Of a stretch of DNA of 64,000 bases, positions 46,121-55,643 are shown in pieces. Made by a program: the position numbers and the translations under genes. The stretch's first letter is position 1. Every line of letters starts with the position of its first letter. The DNA comes from Proteiniphilum sp. UBA5267. GTDB lineage: Bacteria; Bacteroidota; Bacteroidia; Bacteroidales; Dysgonomonadaceae. The notes below the pieces were generated by a model, which was given only the letters and a program-made list of their open reading frames with translations, searched no databases and was not told where the DNA came from. The stretch spans positions 74,987 through 138,986 of the forward strand of contig DHTF01000029.1 in the NCBI GenBank assembly GCA_002411515.1, written 5' to 3'.

Positions 46121-47467
46121 ATGGCATTGATAGAGATAAAAATCCCGAGCCCCGGGGAGTCCATCACACAGGTCGAGCTTTTTCATTGGTTGGTGGAAGA
46201 TGGAGCTGTTGTGAAAAAAGAGACCGAAATCGCCGAGCTGGAGTCCGACAAGGCTACATTGATGCTGGTGGCCGAAGAATCCGGTAAAATCAGTTTCAAA
46301 GCTACCGAGGGTGAGATGCTTGCGGTGGGTGCAGTGGCCTGTACCATTGATACTTCCGTGCAACCGGAGGAATCAACGAAACCCAAGGAATCTTTGAAAC
46401 AAGAAGAATTATTGAACGAGCAGAAATCAAAGAAACCGGAGGCAGTGCTGCCAACTGAGAGAAAGCTGCAACCAGAAATAGCTACAGCCACAGAAAAAGG
46501 GAAAAGTTTGTCTTCGGATAATATTGCGACCGAAGCTGCGGCAAAAGGTCCTGCTGATCCGAAGCAGGATGCATACGACATGGTGAGGTTAACCCCGCTT
46601 GCGAAGAAAGTGATGGAGATGAACGACCTGTCGGTAGACGATGTCATCAAGGGCCTCAGGCGCCTCAGGCGTGAAGATGTGGAAGCGATTGTGTCCCAGA
46701 ACAGTGAAGCCCACGGCAGCCTGAAAAAAAACGCTACCCGCAATGCCACCTCTTCGAAGCTGAGCCAGTTGCGACGGAAATTGAGTGAACGGCTGGTGTC
46801 GGTGAAGAACGAGACGGCCATGCTGACCACTTTCAACGAGGTGAATATGAAGCCAATCATGGATCTGCGCAAGAAGCATCAAAATGCGTTTGTAGAGAAA
46901 CATGGCATCAAGCTGGGTATGATGTCTTTCTTTATGAAAGCCAGCGCCATCGCGCTGCAGGAGTTTCCCAATGTGAATGCCATGCTTGATGGGGAGAACC
47001 TGGTGACCTTCGATTATGCCGACATCTCCGTGGCGGTGAGCACACCCAAGGGCCTGATGGTGCCGGTGGTGCGAAATGTGGAGAGCCTGGGACTGGCAGA
47101 GATTGAGAAGGCCCTTGCCGATGTGGCCGAAAAAGCGCGCAAAGGAAAACTTTCCATCCCGGAGATGACCGGTGGCACGTTCACCATCACCAACGGTGGT
47201 GTCTTTGGTTCCATGATGTCTACCCCGCTGATTAATCCGCCGCAGTCTGCTATTCTCGGCATGCACAATATTCTGGACAGACCTGTAGCCCTCGAGGGTC
47301 AGGTGGTGATTCGGCCGATGATGTATGTTGCGCTGTCTTACGATCACCGCGTGATAGACGGTAAAGATTCGGTCGGTTTCCTGTTACGGGTGAAGCAGCT
47401 GCTGGAAAACCCGGCAGAAATGTTGTTTGGCAGCGGCAGCAGCGAAAAGAGCCTGCTTGAGATATAG
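46121..47467 (+). CDS. sucB: 2-oxoglutarate dehydrogenase E2, dihydrolipoyl succinyltransferase
   Basis: A 448-residue acyltransferase. One lipoyl domain (about 1-77; lipoylated Lys in [11 protein letters not shown]) is followed by a long Lys/Glu/Pro/Ala-rich linker (about 85-155). A peripheral-subunit-binding domain comes next (about 158-195; [14 protein letters not shown]), ending unusually in [10 protein letters not shown]. The catalytic domain has [10 protein letters not shown] and the active-site [13 protein letters not shown]. It forms the core of the complex and transfers succinyl to CoA, and is co-transcribed with sucA. Confidence 0.94.
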   Translation: MALIEIKIPSPGESITQVELFHWLVEDGAVVKKETEIAELESDKATLMLVAEESGKISFKATEGEMLAVGAVACTIDTSVQPEESTKPKESLKQEELLNEQKSKKPEAVLPTERKLQPEIATATEKGKSLSSDNIATEAAAKGPADPKQDAYDMVRLTPLAKKVMEMNDLSVDDVIKGLRRLRREDVEAIVSQNSEAHGSLKKNATRNATSSKLSQLRRKLSERLVSVKNETAMLTTFNEVNMKPIMDLRKKHQNAFVEKHGIKLGMMSFFMKASAIALQEFPNVNAMLDGENLVTFDYADISVAVSTPKGLMVPVVRNVESLGLAEIEKALADVAEKARKGKLSIPEMTGGTFTITNGGVFGSMMSTPLINPPQSAILGMHNILDRPVALEGQVVIRPMMYVALSYDHRVIDGKDSVGFLLRVKQLLENPAEMLFGSGSSEKSLLEI

Positions 47468-47507
47468 CAATAGCCGGATTGAACCCGGATGTCGGTAATG
47501 GAGGATA

Positions 47508-49838
47508 TCACCGGTCGTTGCCGGTGCTCCCGACGATGGTAAATTTAGCGAATTTCAATAAAAGCTGTTTCTTCCCGGCCGATTCAAACTCTACGAAGGC
47601 GCGTCGGTCGTTCCCACTCATTTCAATGGAGGTAACTACGCCGCGTCCAAATCGTTCATGTTCAATGATATGACCTACCTCTAGCTCTTTCGCCTCTTTC
47701 GACAGCGGGAGGGTTGTGGTAGCCTGTTGTATGGGCGTGACCTTGTTGGGCAAACTGATGCGCCTTTCCTGTTTTTGTAGCCGTTCAGTCCGCATTGATC
47801 CCCAAAAATCATCTGCCTGTGGAGGATAGGATGCTCCACCTTCGAGTTGGCTGTCCGGTGAAAGGAATGCGGGATCGATGTCCTTCAGAAAGCGGCTTCC
47901 CACAGCCGCATTGGTCACACCATTTTTGAAGCGGCTCCGCGCATGCGTGATGGTACAGGTTTTCTTTGCCCGGGTGATGGCCACATAAAAGAGACGACGC
48001 TCCTCTTCCAGTCCCCGCATCTCCGATTTGGCCATTGCCGAAGGAAACAGATCCTCTTCCATTCCCACTACGAACACGTGATCGAATTCCAGTCCTTTGG
48101 CTGAATGTACCGTCATCAGGGTGACCTTTTCGTTTTCCCCCTCTTTGTCGGTATCCTGGTCGGTGAGCAGCGAGACTTCCGACAAAAAATCGACCAGCTG
48201 GTTGTTTTCCTCTCCCTGTTCCTGCCTTGTAGCCACAAACTCATTCATGGCATTGAGCAGCTCCTGGATATTTTGGGTACGGCTCATTCCTTCGGGCGTC
48301 ATGTCTTCGTAAGCTTCTTTGGCAATCCCGCTATTCTTTATGACCTCCTGTGCCAGCTCGAAAGCATTCATGCGGCTGTTTTTATCAATGAGATCGGCCA
48401 TGAGCGATTGAAAGACAGTCAGTTTTTTTGCTGTGCCCGCATTGACATCCAGGTTGTATGCCGCGGGTGAGTCCAGTACCTGCCATAGGCTGACCTGATG
48501 CAATGCAGCGGTTGCCGAGATCTTGCCGACGGTGACGTCGCCGATGCCCCGGGTGGGGTAATTGATGATCCGGCGGAATGCTTCTTCGTCGCTGGGATTC
48601 ACAATCAAACGGAAGTAGCTGATCACATCTTTGATCTCTTTGCGTTGGTAAAAAGAGAGGCCACCATAGATCCGGTATGGAATGTTGTTTTTGCGCAATG
48701 ATTCTTCAAAGATACGTGATTGTGCATTTGTACGGTAGAGAATCGCAAAATCACCATAAGAAGCATGTTCTTCCATCCTCATCCGGGCAATCTTGTTGGA
48801 AACGATGAGTCCCTCTTCAAAATCGGAGAAAGCACTTCTGATCTCAATCTTTTCACCCGGTTCGTTTTCCGAAAACACATCTTTGAAAATCTGTTCGCTG
48901 TTTTTTTTGATCAGGCTGTTGGCGGCGTTCACGATATTTTGTGTGGAACGGTAATTCTGCTCCAGTTTGAATATCTGTGTCTCATTGAAGTTCGATTTAA
49001 ACTTCAGGATGTTGTCGATATTGGCGCCACGGAAGGAGTAGATGCTCTGCGCATCGTCGCCCACCACACACACGCGGTGGTGTATGTCGGCAAGTTGCTT
49101 CACGATGAGGTGTTGTGCGAAGTTGGTATCCTGGTACTCGTCCACCAGGATGTACTGGAACTGGTTGCGATACTTCTCCAGAATCTCTGCGTGGTCGCGA
49201 AACAGGATGTTGGTATACATCAACAAGTCGTCGAAATCCATGCTGTTACCTGCGCGGAGCCTGTTCTGGTAGCGCTGGTATATTTCAAACAGATGGGGTC
49301 GTTTGGCCATGCGGTCGTACTGCAGAATCTCGTCGTTGGCGGCATACATAGCCGGGGTGATCAGGCTGTTTTTGGCACGGGATATCTGTCCATGCACCGC
49401 CCCCGGCCGGTAGAGCTTGTCGTCGAGGTTCATCTCCTTGATGATGAGCCTGATCAGATTGTTCGAGTCCGACGAGTCGAAGATCGTAAAGTTGGAGCGG
49501 AAACCGATGGCTTCCGCTTCGTTCCGGAGTATGCGGGAGAAGATAGCGTGAAAGGTGCCCATCCAGAGGCTGCGGGCTCTTTTTTCGCCCACCAGCTCCG
49601 CGATACGCAATTTCATTTCACGTGCCGCCTTATTGGTGAAGGTGAGCGCCAGGATGTAGAAAGGGGGAAGACCCTGTTCGAGCAGGTACGCAATTTTGTA
49701 GGTGAGCACACGTGTCTTGCCCGATCCCGCACCGGCAATCACAAGTGAGGGACCATCACAAAATTCCACGGCGGCACGCTGTGCTTCGTTGAGTTGTTCG
49801 AGCAGCACCGACGCATTTTCTTTTCCTGTTTTTTGCAT
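47508..49838 (-). CDS. UvrD/PcrA-family superfamily I DNA helicase
   Basis: A protein of about 776 residues with all SF1A motifs: Q motif LNEAQRAAV, Walker A GAGSGKTRVL, Walker B VDEYQDTN, GDDAQSIYSFRGA, EQNYRS, TVHSAKGLEFDHVFV and YVAITRAKK. It unwinds DNA 3' to 5' in nucleotide-excision and mismatch repair and removes RecA or stalled polymerase. A TACTTTTG promoter-like motif at 49844-49851 lies between two candidate ATGs (49856 and 49838). The shorter start at 49838 would make the mRNA nearly leaderless. Confidence 0.93.
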   Translation of the reverse strand: MQKTGKENASVLLEQLNEAQRAAVEFCDGPSLVIAGAGSGKTRVLTYKIAYLLEQGLPPFYILALTFTNKAAREMKLRIAELVGEKRARSLWMGTFHAIFSRILRNEAEAIGFRSNFTIFDSSDSNNLIRLIIKEMNLDDKLYRPGAVHGQISRAKNSLITPAMYAANDEILQYDRMAKRPHLFEIYQRYQNRLRAGNSMDFDDLLMYTNILFRDHAEILEKYRNQFQYILVDEYQDTNFAQHLIVKQLADIHHRVCVVGDDAQSIYSFRGANIDNILKFKSNFNETQIFKLEQNYRSTQNIVNAANSLIKKNSEQIFKDVFSENEPGEKIEIRSAFSDFEEGLIVSNKIARMRMEEHASYGDFAILYRTNAQSRIFEESLRKNNIPYRIYGGLSFYQRKEIKDVISYFRLIVNPSDEEAFRRIINYPTRGIGDVTVGKISATAALHQVSLWQVLDSPAAYNLDVNAGTAKKLTVFQSLMADLIDKNSRMNAFELAQEVIKNSGIAKEAYEDMTPEGMSRTQNIQELLNAMNEFVATRQEQGEENNQLVDFLSEVSLLTDQDTDKEGENEKVTLMTVHSAKGLEFDHVFVVGMEEDLFPSAMAKSEMRGLEEERRLFYVAITRAKKTCTITHARSRFKNGVTNAAVGSRFLKDIDPAFLSPDSQLEGGASYPPQADDFWGSMRTERLQKQERRISLPNKVTPIQQATTTLPLSKEAKELEVGHIIEHERFGRGVVTSIEMSGNDRRAFVEFESAGKKQLLLKFAKFTIVGSTGNDR

Positions 49839-49843
49839 AGGTA

Positions 49844-49851
49844 CAAAAGTA
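49844..49851 (-). promoter_or_regulatory. Putative -7 motif overlapping the helicase start
   Basis: The minus strand reads TACTTTTGTACCT then ATG (49838). TACTTTTG fits TAnnTTTG, and initiation 5-7 bases downstream would fall at the ATG. Confidence 0.4.
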
Positions 49852-49873
49852 GACATTTCTGCTTGAATGGCAT

Positions 49874-49906
49874 AAAAAAACCGCTTTCGGCTGAAAGCGG
49901 CTTTTG
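49874..49906 (-). terminator. Terminator of the small outer-membrane protein gene
   Basis: CCGCTTTC (49881-49888) pairs with GAAAGCGG (49893-49900) across a GGCT loop. On the minus strand it is followed by seven Ts, 25 bp after the stop. Confidence 0.85.
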
Positions 49907-49925
49907 TATCTTTTTCACAAACTGG

Positions 49926-50396
49926 TTATCGGAACGTGTAGCGCAAGCTGAGTGCGAATCCGCTATACCAATAATCGTTGTAATCGTTGGTGAAGTTGAA
50001 AGAGGGTTTCCAGTCGAGTGACACATTAAAAGGTGCCTGTGGAAAAACATATTCCAGTCCGGCGATCAGATCGGCACCGAGCAGAAAAGCATTACTATAG
50101 GCATCCCTGTTCTTGTGGATACCACCAAGGTGTGCACCCAGTCCCACATACCAGTCGAGGTTAGGCGCCCCTGCCACAGGTTGTTGATATTCATACAAAC
50201 CTGTCAGCTGGAAGTAGTTGGGTGAAGCCGAGAGGATAAATTCTGCGGCGCTGGCGGGTGCAAAGAAGTGTTTCAGTGTCAATCCGCTATCGTAACCCAG
50301 TCTAACTCCAAAAGCGGTATTGTACTGCTGTGCATTCAGCGAAGTAGTAAATGCTGCAATCAAAAGGAATGCGAAAAATAATTTTTTTAGCTTCAT
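49926..50396 (-). CDS. Small outer-membrane beta-barrel protein
   Basis: A 156-residue protein with a signal peptide (MKLKKLFFAFLLIAAFTTSLNAQ) and about eight predicted beta strands with aromatic girdles (LDWYVGLGAHLGGI; NDYWYSGFALSLRYTFR). It ends in the C-terminal aromatic residue typical of barrels inserted by BamA (here FR). It resembles OmpA/OmpW-sized eight-strand barrels without a peptidoglycan-binding domain. Function unknown; monocistronic. Confidence 0.75.
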   Translation of the reverse strand: MKLKKLFFAFLLIAAFTTSLNAQQYNTAFGVRLGYDSGLTLKHFFAPASAAEFILSASPNYFQLTGLYEYQQPVAGAPNLDWYVGLGAHLGGIHKNRDAYSNAFLLGADLIAGLEYVFPQAPFNVSLDWKPSFNFTNDYNDYWYSGFALSLRYTFR

Positions 50397-50513
50397 AAAT
50401 TCATTTTTAAGTGAATAGTTGTTATCCTGATTAAATGTTTTGGTTCAATCAACATGATAACAAACAATTCCCCTGGATTGTTTTTTGTGAAACCAAAAAG
50501 TAACGCGACCGGG

Positions 50514-51083
50514 TCAGATTTTGTTGTAGCAAATTCTACAAAGTGGCTGATACTCTTCTGTTTCTCCAAGCATAATCTGCTTGTCGTTTTTTACCAGCCG
50601 GTGTGAATAATTGGCCAGGTTGCCGCACTTCACGCATATGGCATGCACTTTGGTCACATCGTCGGCGATCGCACACAACGCCGGTATTGGCCCGAAAGGA
50701 ACCCGTTTGAAGTCCATGTCGAGTCCGGCGACAATCACCCGAATACCCTGATCGGCTAATTGTTGGCAGACTGCAACCAGCCCGTCATCGAAAAACTGGG
50801 CTTCGTCGACCCCCACCACTTCTACTTCCGAAGAAAGCAGGAGGATGTTGCTGGAATGTTCCACCGGTGTGGAAAGGATTGCGTTTCTGTCGTGCGATAC
50901 CACTTCGTCTTCGGAGTAGCGGGTATCGAGTGAGGGTTTAAATATCTCCACACTTTGTTGTGCGATCATTGCACGGCGTAGGCGGCGCAGCAGTTCTTCA
51001 GTTTTACCGGAGAACATGGATCCGCAGATCACTTCGATGCGTCCGGCGCGGCAAGGTTCATTGGGGGAATGTTCGTTGTACAT
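50514..51083 (-). CDS. tdk: Thymidine kinase (type II, TK1-like)
   Basis: A 189-residue kinase with Walker [16 protein letters not shown] (21-28 for the P-loop), a DEAQFF motif with catalytic Glu and the lid/zinc region (CVKCGN, then CRICYNKI). It phosphorylates thymidine with ATP for dTMP salvage. The ATG at 51083 is used; an in-frame TTG at 51110 is unlikely. It is 58 bp downstream of mutS on the same strand. Confidence 0.95.
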   Translation of the reverse strand: MYNEHSPNEPCRAGRIEVICGSMFSGKTEELLRRLRRAMIAQQSVEIFKPSLDTRYSEDEVVSHDRNAILSTPVEHSSNILLLSSEVEVVGVDEAQFFDDGLVAVCQQLADQGIRVIVAGLDMDFKRVPFGPIPALCAIADDVTKVHAICVKCGNLANYSHRLVKNDKQIMLGETEEYQPLCRICYNKI

Positions 51084-51141
51084 TTCTTTAGTGTGCCTGG
51101 CTCGTAGCAAGAGTGTTCCTGCAACACGAGGCCGTTATGTT

Positions 51142-53754
51142 TTATTTTCCTTTTACAATCTTCTTTATGTCGTTTAGTTTATTGAGGGCGTCCATGGGAG
51201 TCAGGTTGTTGACATCGAGGTTCAGGATCTCGTCACGTACCTGGCTGAGGATGGGGTCATCGAGCTGAAAGAAGCTAAGTTGATAGCCCTCTCTTTTTTC
51301 GATGAAGTCTTTAATGGGTTTTCGGATACCCTCTTTGCGATTGGTCGATTCCATGGTGGCGAGGATGGCATCGGCGCGTTTGGTAATACTCTGTGGCATC
51401 CCGGCCATTCTGGCCACATGGATACCAAAGCTGTGTTCACTACCGCCCGGCGTCAGCTTACGCAGGAAGATCACTTTGTTGTCGATCTCTTTCACCGAGA
51501 CGTTGTAGTTTTTGATTCGTTTGAACGATTTCTCCATCTCGTTCAACTCGTGGTAATGCGTAGCGAAAAGCGTCTTGGCATGTATTTTCGGATGCTCGTG
51601 GATGTATTCCACGATGGCCCAGGCAATGGAGATGCCGTCGTAGGTGCTGGTGCCCCTTCCCAGTTCATCGAAGAGAACAAGGCTGCGATCCGACAGATTG
51701 TTGAGAATGTTGGCTGCCTCGTTCATTTCCACCATGAAGGTCGATTCACCCTGAGAGATATTGTCGGATGCACCCACGCGGGTGAAGATCTTATCCACCA
51801 GCCCGATCTTTGCAGCGTCAGCCGGCACAAAACAACCTATCTGCGCCATGAGCGTGATCAATGCTGTTTGCCTGAGTAGAGCCGACTTACCCGCCATGTT
51901 GGGCCCGGTGATGATGATGATCTGTTGGGTATTGTTGTCCAGATAGACATCGTTTGCGATAAAAGGCTGGTCGGGTGGCAGCTGTCTTTCAATAACAGGA
52001 TGACGGCCGTTTTTTATGTCGATGACATCGGAGTTGTTGACTTCGGGACGGATATAGTTGTTTTGTTGCGCCACATGTGCAAAGGAAAGGAGACAGTCGG
52101 CCCGTGCAATGATGGCGGCATTGACCTGTATGGCCGGGATGAAATCCATCAGGCTCTGCACCAGGGCAGCATAGATCTGATCTTCCAGTACGATGATTTT
52201 TTCTTCGGCACCCAGTATCTTCTCTTCATATTCTTTCAGTTCCTGGGTAATGTACCGCTCGGCACTCACCAGGGTCTGTTTTCGTGTCCATTCGGGTGGA
52301 ACCTTGTCCTTGTGTGTGTTGCGTACCTCTATGTAATAACCAAACACATTGTTGTAAGCTACTTTCAGCGAAGGAATACCCGTGCTTTCACTCTCCCTTT
52401 GCTGTAGCTGCAACAGGTAATCTTTTCCGGAATAGGCAATTTGGCGCAGTTCGTCGAGTTCCTTGCTGACCTGGTTACAGATGTAGCCCCCCTTGCCGGT
52501 GAGCACTGGCGGATCGGGCATGATCTCCCTTGCAATGCGGTCGCGGATATCGATGCAGGGATCCAGTTTCTCTCCCATTTCCCGGAGGCTCTGATTCTCT
52601 GCAACAAGGAATGCTTCTTTAATAGGTTCAATGGCCGTGAGCGCCACTTTCAGCTGTACTACCTCGCGCGGGTTGATGCGTCCCACGGCAGCTTTGGAAA
52701 TGATTCGTTCCAGGTCACCAATAAGCAGCAGTTGTTGTTCAAGCAGTTTCTTCAGTTCCGGCTCACGGAAAAAGTCTTCCACAACATCCAGCCGCTCTTC
52801 AATGGGTTTGACCTCTTTCAGTGGAAATACAATCCACCGGCGCAGCAGACGCGATCCCATGGGAGATACTGTCTTATCGAGAATGTCGAGCAGTGTTTTC
52901 CCTCCCTCGTTCATGGTGGAGATAAGTTCCAGGCTGCGCACCGTGAACTTGTCGAGTCGAACAAAACGCTCCTCTTCAATGCGCCTGAGCGAGACAATAT
53001 GTGCCCTGTTGTGGTGTTGAGTGATGTCGAGATAATGAAGTATAACCCCCGATGCGATGATTCCCAGCGGCATATTTTCCACACCGAACCCTTTTAGGGT
53101 GTTAGTCTGAAAGTGAGACAAGAGCCTGTCGGTTGCCGCATCGGTGGTAAAGATCCAGTCATCTAACTCCGAGAAAAGCCAACTGTTGCCAAAAGCTTCT
53201 TCCATCCTCTTTTTGTGGCCCCGTTCAATAAGCAGCTCCTTGGGAGTGAAGTTGGAGAGGAGTTTGTCGATGTCGTTCCTGCTGCCTTCGGAAGTGAGAA
53301 ATTCACCTGTGGAGATGTCAAGAAAGGAGATGCCGTACTGGTCGTTTTTGGCGAAATGCAGAGCACAAAGGAAGTTGTTTTCCTTGTGGTTCAGTACTGT
53401 GTCATTAAAAGAGACACCCGGTGTCACCAGTTCGGTGATACCCCTTTTCACCAGTGTCTTGGTCAGCTTGGGATCTTCCAGTTGATCGCAGATGGCCACC
53501 CGTTTGCCGGCGCGGACCAGTTTGGGCAGGTAGGTATCGAGTGCATGGTGCGGAAAGCCGGCCAGTTCCACAAATTGAGCAGCTCCATTCGCCCTTCGCG
53601 TCAGGGTGATCCCCAATATCTCGGACGCCACGATGGCATCGTCCGAAAAAGTTTCATAAAAATCACCCACGCGAAACAGCAGGATGGCATCGGGATGTTT
53701 CTTTTTTATCTCGATAAACTGTTTCATCATTGGCGTTTCTGCAATTTTTCCCAC
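51142..53754 (-). CDS. mutS: DNA mismatch-repair protein MutS
   Basis: An 870-residue protein. The mismatch-binding N-terminal domain ([29 protein letters not shown], with Phe and Glu of the FxE mismatch motif in FYETF) is followed by connector, lever and clamp domains. The C-terminal ATPase has Walker [28 protein letters not shown] and THYHEL. It recognises base mismatches and recruits MutL. The start is GTG at 53754 with GAGGAAA 4 bp upstream; no ATG precedes the conserved TPMMKQ. Confidence 0.95.
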   Translation of the reverse strand: MGKIAETPMMKQFIEIKKKHPDAILLFRVGDFYETFSDDAIVASEILGITLTRRANGAAQFVELAGFPHHALDTYLPKLVRAGKRVAICDQLEDPKLTKTLVKRGITELVTPGVSFNDTVLNHKENNFLCALHFAKNDQYGISFLDISTGEFLTSEGSRNDIDKLLSNFTPKELLIERGHKKRMEEAFGNSWLFSELDDWIFTTDAATDRLLSHFQTNTLKGFGVENMPLGIIASGVILHYLDITQHHNRAHIVSLRRIEEERFVRLDKFTVRSLELISTMNEGGKTLLDILDKTVSPMGSRLLRRWIVFPLKEVKPIEERLDVVEDFFREPELKKLLEQQLLLIGDLERIISKAAVGRINPREVVQLKVALTAIEPIKEAFLVAENQSLREMGEKLDPCIDIRDRIAREIMPDPPVLTGKGGYICNQVSKELDELRQIAYSGKDYLLQLQQRESESTGIPSLKVAYNNVFGYYIEVRNTHKDKVPPEWTRKQTLVSAERYITQELKEYEEKILGAEEKIIVLEDQIYAALVQSLMDFIPAIQVNAAIIARADCLLSFAHVAQQNNYIRPEVNNSDVIDIKNGRHPVIERQLPPDQPFIANDVYLDNNTQQIIIITGPNMAGKSALLRQTALITLMAQIGCFVPADAAKIGLVDKIFTRVGASDNISQGESTFMVEMNEAANILNNLSDRSLVLFDELGRGTSTYDGISIAWAIVEYIHEHPKIHAKTLFATHYHELNEMEKSFKRIKNYNVSVKEIDNKVIFLRKLTPGGSEHSFGIHVARMAGMPQSITKRADAILATMESTNRKEGIRKPIKDFIEKREGYQLSFFQLDDPILSQVRDEILNLDVNNLTPMDALNKLNDIKKIVKGK

Positions 53755-53849
53755 GGATTTCCTCTCTGTTTGTAATTAAGAACTCAATTTTCGCACATGT
53801 CAATCAGTTTACCGCACGTATGTAAATATCCACGTGGAATATTAATAAC

Positions 53850-54060
53850 TTAAGTTTCGCATGTTTATAAATTGGGGTATTTACAGCTAAAGATGAGACC
53901 TATCAATGTTTTGTGGGGACCCATTGACCTCGAGTAACGTAAAAAGAGCAGCTGTTCGAGGCGTAGAAAGTTCTGCTCTTTTAGTGGAAAGAGGACAAAT
54001 ATGGGTCACAAAACATTGTCAGTCGAGAATTTAGCTGTATACACATCATGCGAAACTTAA
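53850..54060. mobile_element. 211-bp palindromic MITE-like element
   Basis: Terminal repeats TTAAGTTTCGCATG (53850-53863) and its exact complement (54047-54060) enclose further matching inverted blocks. These are ACAGCTAAA / TTTAGCTGT, CAATGTTTTGTG / CACAAAACATTG and AAAGAGCAG / CTGCTCTTT, so most of the element can fold into one long hairpin. TAATA directly flanks both sides with a 2-bp gap (53843-53847, 54063-54067), like a target duplication. No ORF is present. It lies between the mutS start and the sirtuin stop, both minus strand. Confidence 0.65.
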
Positions 54061-54163
54061 ACTAATAAAGAAGCGAAATTACAAAAAAAACAGGACTTTC
54101 AAAAAGTGTTCTTCAATCCGCAAACTGAAAAGTGATTCCTGAAGTAGGGCATGCAGTTGTTTT

Positions 54164-54865
54164 TTATGCAGATGTATCTTGGAAAAGAAGTTTTCGCAAC
54201 TCCTTCACTCCTTCCGAAGCTCCTTTGTGTATGTGGTGGATGTCATATCGCATGGTGTGCACATCTTTGGGGTCGATCAAGTATACAGGCACATTTTTCC
54301 GAACATCGTGCAGCAGCCCTGCCGCGGGATACACATTCATGGAGGTGCCGATGATCACAAACAGGTCTGCCCTGCGGGTAATTTCCTCCGCCTCCTCTAT
54401 CATGGGAACCGCTTCTCCAAACCAAACAATGTGCGGACGCAACTGAAACCCTTTCTCACACAAGTCGCCCAGGTGAATGTCGCATTTTGAAGAATCCAAC
54501 TCGTAGATCAGCGAAGGGTCGCCTGTTGAGCGTGCTTTCATGAGCTCACCATGAAGGTGCAGTACGCGGGTACTTCCTGCCTTTTCATGGAGGTTGTCGA
54601 TATTTTGTGTGATGATCTGCAGGTCGTAATCGTTCTCCATTTCTGCGAGTCCCAGATGACCTGCGTTGGGTTTTGCTTGCAGCAGTTCCCGGCGGCGCAT
54701 ATTGTAGAAGTTCAATACCAGTTCCGGGTTTGCTTCAAACCCTTCAGGTGTAGCCACCTGTTCTACTGGATATTGTTCCCATAGGCCCCCGGAATCCCGG
54801 AAAGTCGCGATCCCGCTTTCGGCACTCATGCCTGCTCCTGTAAGTACCACCATCCTTTTCTTCAT
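54164..54865 (-). CDS. cobB: NAD-dependent protein deacylase (sirtuin)
   Basis: A 233-residue sirtuin. The NAD-binding GAGMSAESGIATFRD (10-24), TQNIDNLHEKAG and catalytic His in LHLHGE are present, as are RPHIVWFGE and GTSMNVYPAA. The acyl-pocket pair Tyr54-x-x-Arg57 (FYNMRRREL) is the SIRT5/CobB type that favours succinyl- or malonyl-lysine. The zinc-finger region has only two Cys (KCDIHLGDLC) where four ligands are usual, so structural zinc is probably absent. The ATG at 54865 is used; the TTG two codons upstream is not needed. Confidence 0.93.
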   Translation of the reverse strand: MKKRMVVLTGAGMSAESGIATFRDSGGLWEQYPVEQVATPEGFEANPELVLNFYNMRRRELLQAKPNAGHLGLAEMENDYDLQIITQNIDNLHEKAGSTRVLHLHGELMKARSTGDPSLIYELDSSKCDIHLGDLCEKGFQLRPHIVWFGEAVPMIEEAEEITRRADLFVIIGTSMNVYPAAGLLHDVRKNVPVYLIDPKDVHTMRYDIHHIHKGASEGVKELRKLLFQDTSA

Positions 54866-54944
54866 CGGCAACTCTTATTTCGTTTATATCAGACAAATAT
54901 AGTTTTTTATTGGTAGAAGTCGAATTTATTTCATATTAAAATCG

Positions 54945-54952
54945 TACTTTTG
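54945..54952 (+). promoter_or_regulatory. Putative -7 promoter motif of the tandem FKBP genes
   Basis: TACTTTTG matches TAnnTTTG, 27 bp before the ATG of the first FKBP gene. Confidence 0.5.
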
Positions 54953-54979
54953 TTCCCAAATTGAAAAAGAAGAAAGTGA

Positions 54980-55564
54980 ATGGATAAATTAAGTTACGCG
55001 TTGGGGATGAGCATGGCCTCTAACCTCATGAACTCAGGTTTGCAGCAATTGGATGTGCAATCTTTTGTGAAAGCCTTTACAGAAACAATGAATAACACAA
55101 CCCCTTCGATGAGTCCCCGGGAAGCAAATCAGGTGATTCAGGATTATTTCAGCAAACAACAAGACGAGATGCTTAGTCGGAATTTGGATGCCGGCAGGGC
55201 TTTTCTGGAGGAAAACGGAAAAAAGGAGCAGGTTATCTCGCTTCCCAGTGGTTTGCAATACGAGGTGCTGGTTGAAGGCAACGGTGCAATGCCCAAAGCT
55301 ACCGACAAAGTGAAATGCCATTATCACGGCACCTTGCTCAATGGTACCGTCTTCGACAGTTCAGTGGAACGCGGTCAGCCAGCTGTTTTTGGTGTAAACC
55401 AGGTGATCAAAGGTTGGGTGGAAGCACTGCAACTGATGTCTGAGGGGTCGAAGTGGCGTTTGTTCATCCCTTCAGAATTGGCTTATGGGGAACAAGGTGC
55501 AGGTGGCTCTATTGAACCCAATGCAACGCTCATCTTCGATGTAGAACTGTTAGAGATTGTATGA
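54980..55564 (+). CDS. FKBP-type peptidyl-prolyl isomerase, cytosolic paralogue (FklB-like)
   Basis: A 194-residue protein. An N-terminal dimerisation helix bundle (LSYALGMSMASNL, about 1-90) precedes an FKBP domain (about 93-194). FKBP active-site residues are visible in YHGTLLNGTVFDSS, GVNQVIKGWVEAL, GSKWRLFIPSELAYG and LIFDVELLEI. No signal sequence, so it is predicted cytosolic. The next gene is a lipoprotein paralogue that shares both domains; they probably arose by tandem duplication. Confidence 0.9.
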   Translation: MDKLSYALGMSMASNLMNSGLQQLDVQSFVKAFTETMNNTTPSMSPREANQVIQDYFSKQQDEMLSRNLDAGRAFLEENGKKEQVISLPSGLQYEVLVEGNGAMPKATDKVKCHYHGTLLNGTVFDSSVERGQPAVFGVNQVIKGWVEALQLMSEGSKWRLFIPSELAYGEQGAGGSIEPNATLIFDVELLEIV

Positions 55565-55643
55565 CCTTATTATCCCTACGCAAACGATCGCAAAAAAGAA
55601 AGAGACATTTATAAACACATCATTAATTTTAATAGAAAGTAAA

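Noticed and set aside
47509-47526. CACCGG/CCGGTG hairpin as a terminator between sucB and the helicase gene
   Set aside because: Short stem inside the last codons of the helicase gene with no T tract on either strand.
48720-49748. 342-residue plus-strand frame across the helicase gene
   Set aside because: Shadow of the helicase frame; no family resemblance.
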